DNA from: JAGNNV01 sp031412915 | GTDB lineage: Bacteria; Acidobacteriota; Vicinamibacteria; Fen-336; JAGNNV01 | Assembly: GCA_031412915.1 (NCBI GenBank) | Contig: JANODX010000123.1 | Coordinates: 62,001 to 126,000, forward strand | Length of the DNA: 64,000 nucleotides | Direction: 5' to 3' | The notes under the pieces: model-generated | The model's input: only the letters and a program-made list of their open reading frames with translations | The model's database searches: none | Told to the model about the DNA's origin: nothing | Program-made: the position numbers and the translations under genes | Part shown: positions 62,904 through 64,000 of the stretch, in pieces | Layout: the number at the start of each line of letters is the position of its first letter | Numbering within the stretch: position 1 is the stretch's first letter

Positions 62904-63130
62904 CAGCCACAAGAATGGAGCGGTTCCCGGGGGCGAGGCGGGCGTGCCCATCCTGCGGGATTTTGGGCCCGAGTCGCCGGATTCCGTCAGCGGTGTTCGG
63001 GCCCAATAAGCGACGAGCCGAGTAGCGATTCCGGAGTCTCGCCGTTCAGCCCGAGGTGAGGAGCGCTCCCGCTGGAGGGCATGCCCGCCTCGCCCTTGGG
63101 AACCGCGGGTTGGGCCTGTGATGGTGACGG
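62904..63130 (-). repeat. Right MITE-like inverted repeat flanking a kinase gene
   Basis: The reverse complement of this 227-bp segment matches 61521-61746. Its core ends are GGTTCCCGGGGGCGAGGCGG and the reverse complement of GGTTCCCAAGGGCGAGGCGG. The central stem is TTGGGCCCGA/TCGGGCCCAA (62963-62972 with 62997-63006), different in sequence from the left copy yet still fully paired. The whole gap 62862-63193 holds no gene. Confidence 0.8.
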
Positions 63131-63193
63131 AGCAACCCGACCAAGGGAGCCGGGTGTGCCTGACAAACCTGCGCAGAACCTTGGGTCTCGCCC

Positions 63194-64000
63194 TTAGGCG
63201 GCGGGAGCGGGGGCGGGTTCCGGCTGGCCGCGGCGGAAGACGCGCCGCAGGGCCACCGTCCAGTCGTCGAAGAGTGCGTACAGCACGGGAATGGCGAGCA
63301 GGGTCAGGAGCAGGGCGAAGGTCTGACCGCCGATGATGACCACCGCTATCGAACGGTTGGTGGCCGAGCCGGCGCCGCTCGAAACCGCGAGGGGCAGCAT
63401 GCCCGCCACGAAGGCCAGGGTGGTCATGAGGATGGGACGGAGGCGGTCGCGGTTGGCCTGGAGAATGGCGGTGGCGCGATCCAGGCCACGGTTCCGCAGA
63501 TTGTTGGTGTGGTCGATCTGCAGGATTCCGTTCTTCTTGACCACGCCGAAAAGGACCATGATCCCAAGGGCCGAGTAGATGTTGACCGACTGATTGAAAA
63601 TCACGATCGAAAGCAGGGCGAAGGGCACGGTCATGGGCAGGGCCATCAGGATGGTGGCGGGATGGAGCCAGCTCTCGAACTGCGCGGCCAGGACCAGGTA
63701 CATGAAGATGCCCGAAGAAATGAAGGCGAGCAGGAACGCCCGGGCGGCGCGACCCTGTTCTCTCGACCGGCCGGTCAGGCCGTAGGCGTACTCCGTGGGC
63801 ATGTTCAACGAAGCCGCCTTGGCGTTCAGGGCCTGTATGACCGCCTGCTCCGAGAAACCAATCTTCACGTTGCAGGTGATGAGGACCTGGCGCGTGCGCC
63901 CGATCCGGTTCACCACCGCCGGGCCCTTCGATTCCTCGAAGCGCACCACATCCCCGAGCCGGACCGAGCCGAGCCGGGACGAGGGCACGCGCGTTTCCGC
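63194..64000 (-). CDS. RND efflux pump inner-membrane permease, C-terminal part (5' end outside window)
   Basis: A frame of 268 residues running off the right edge in frame. It covers the second periplasmic loop and the last membrane helices of an AcrB/HAE1-type transporter: FLLAFISSGIFMYLVLAAQF, ESWLHPATILMALPMTVPFA, SALGIMVLFGVVKKNGILQI, RDRLRPILMTTLAFVAGMLP and SIAVVIIGGQTFALLLTLLA. The motif GVVKKNGIL and RLRPILMTT are hallmarks of the family. It works with a periplasmic adaptor and outer-membrane channel, presumably encoded upstream outside the window. The short tail is Ala/Pro-rich. Confidence 0.93.
   Translation of the reverse strand, partial: AETRVPSSRLGSVRLGDVVRFEESKGPAVVNRIGRTRQVLITCNVKIGFSEQAVIQALNAKAASLNMPTEYAYGLTGRSREQGRAARAFLLAFISSGIFMYLVLAAQFESWLHPATILMALPMTVPFALLSIVIFNQSVNIYSALGIMVLFGVVKKNGILQIDHTNNLRNRGLDRATAILQANRDRLRPILMTTLAFVAGMLPLAVSSGAGSATNRSIAVVIIGGQTFALLLTLLAIPVLYALFDDWTVALRRVFRRGQPEPAPAPAA

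Overview
The window is 64 kb of GC-rich bacterial chromosome. Several features point to a Gram-negative (diderm) organism: Kdo synthesis (kdsB, kdsA, kdsD), an RND efflux pump and several secreted or lipoprotein-type proteins. A very large Ser/Thr kinase with a TPR tail, the many signal-peptide hydrolases, and an FtsX/MacB-type permease remnant suggest Acidobacteriota or a similar lineage. That placement is inference; no rRNA or ribosomal protein gene is present. Most genes are ordinary chromosomal housekeeping or catabolic genes in short operons, often with 1-4 base start/stop overlaps.

Layout. 0-7 kb: a partial membrane protein, a Fis-type HTH protein, transketolase plus RpiB (non-oxidative pentose phosphate), a SnoaL-like protein, SppA and a membrane-anchored TPR protein. 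7-14 kb: tRNA-Arg(CCU), apt, a two-domain sulfatase, acylphosphatase, tRNA-Pro(CGG) with a higA antitoxin remnant at its 3' end, and the kinase-TPR protein. 14-24 kb: a Rieske oxygenase, DMT and CDF transporters, a GHMP kinase, prolyl iminopeptidase, a phosphodiesterase-type lipoprotein, and an amidohydrolase/ABC exporter pair. 24-29 kb: a galactoside locus (GH42 beta-galactosidase divergent from galK-galT). 29-31.4 kb: a kelch lipoprotein, a second SnoaL-like protein and surE.

31.5-37.0 kb looks like an accessory island on the 3' side of tRNA-Pro(GGG). It holds a truncated hemolysin III gene, a truncated Asp/Glu racemase gene, an intact D-hydantoinase and DUF3830 pair, a secreted metallo-beta-lactamase-fold protein, a Tat-exported M20 peptidase homologue lacking the usual Glu-Glu pair, and a frameshifted permease fragment.

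37-44 kb holds merR-ihfA-der, a second HU-family gene, priA, a family-4 uracil-DNA glycosylase and a HAD phosphatase. 44-49 kb is a CMP-Kdo supply operon (kdsB-pyrG-kdsA-kdsD): KdsD makes arabinose-5-P, KdsA makes Kdo-8-P, PyrG makes CTP and KdsB activates Kdo; kdsC is absent from the window. 49-54 kb holds an FAD monooxygenase, an unusual radical SAM protein, a glutaminyl cyclase and two membrane proteins. 54-61 kb holds fabG, a GT-C-like membrane protein coupled to ppk and ppx (polyphosphate), and pdxH. The window ends in a second Ser/Thr kinase gene flanked by inverted repeats and in the C-terminal part of an RND pump.

The best non-coding signals are three repeat families. (1) A 139-bp tandem array at 54.0-54.3 kb has a hairpin that keeps pairing through compensatory changes. 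(2) Two ~226-bp inverted MITE-like copies flank the kinase gene at 61.5-63.1 kb and also show a compensated stem. (3) A CCCTTCGACAGGCTCAGGG-type repeat occurs at 40.0 and 61.4 kb. No CRISPR array, intact transposase or integrase was seen.
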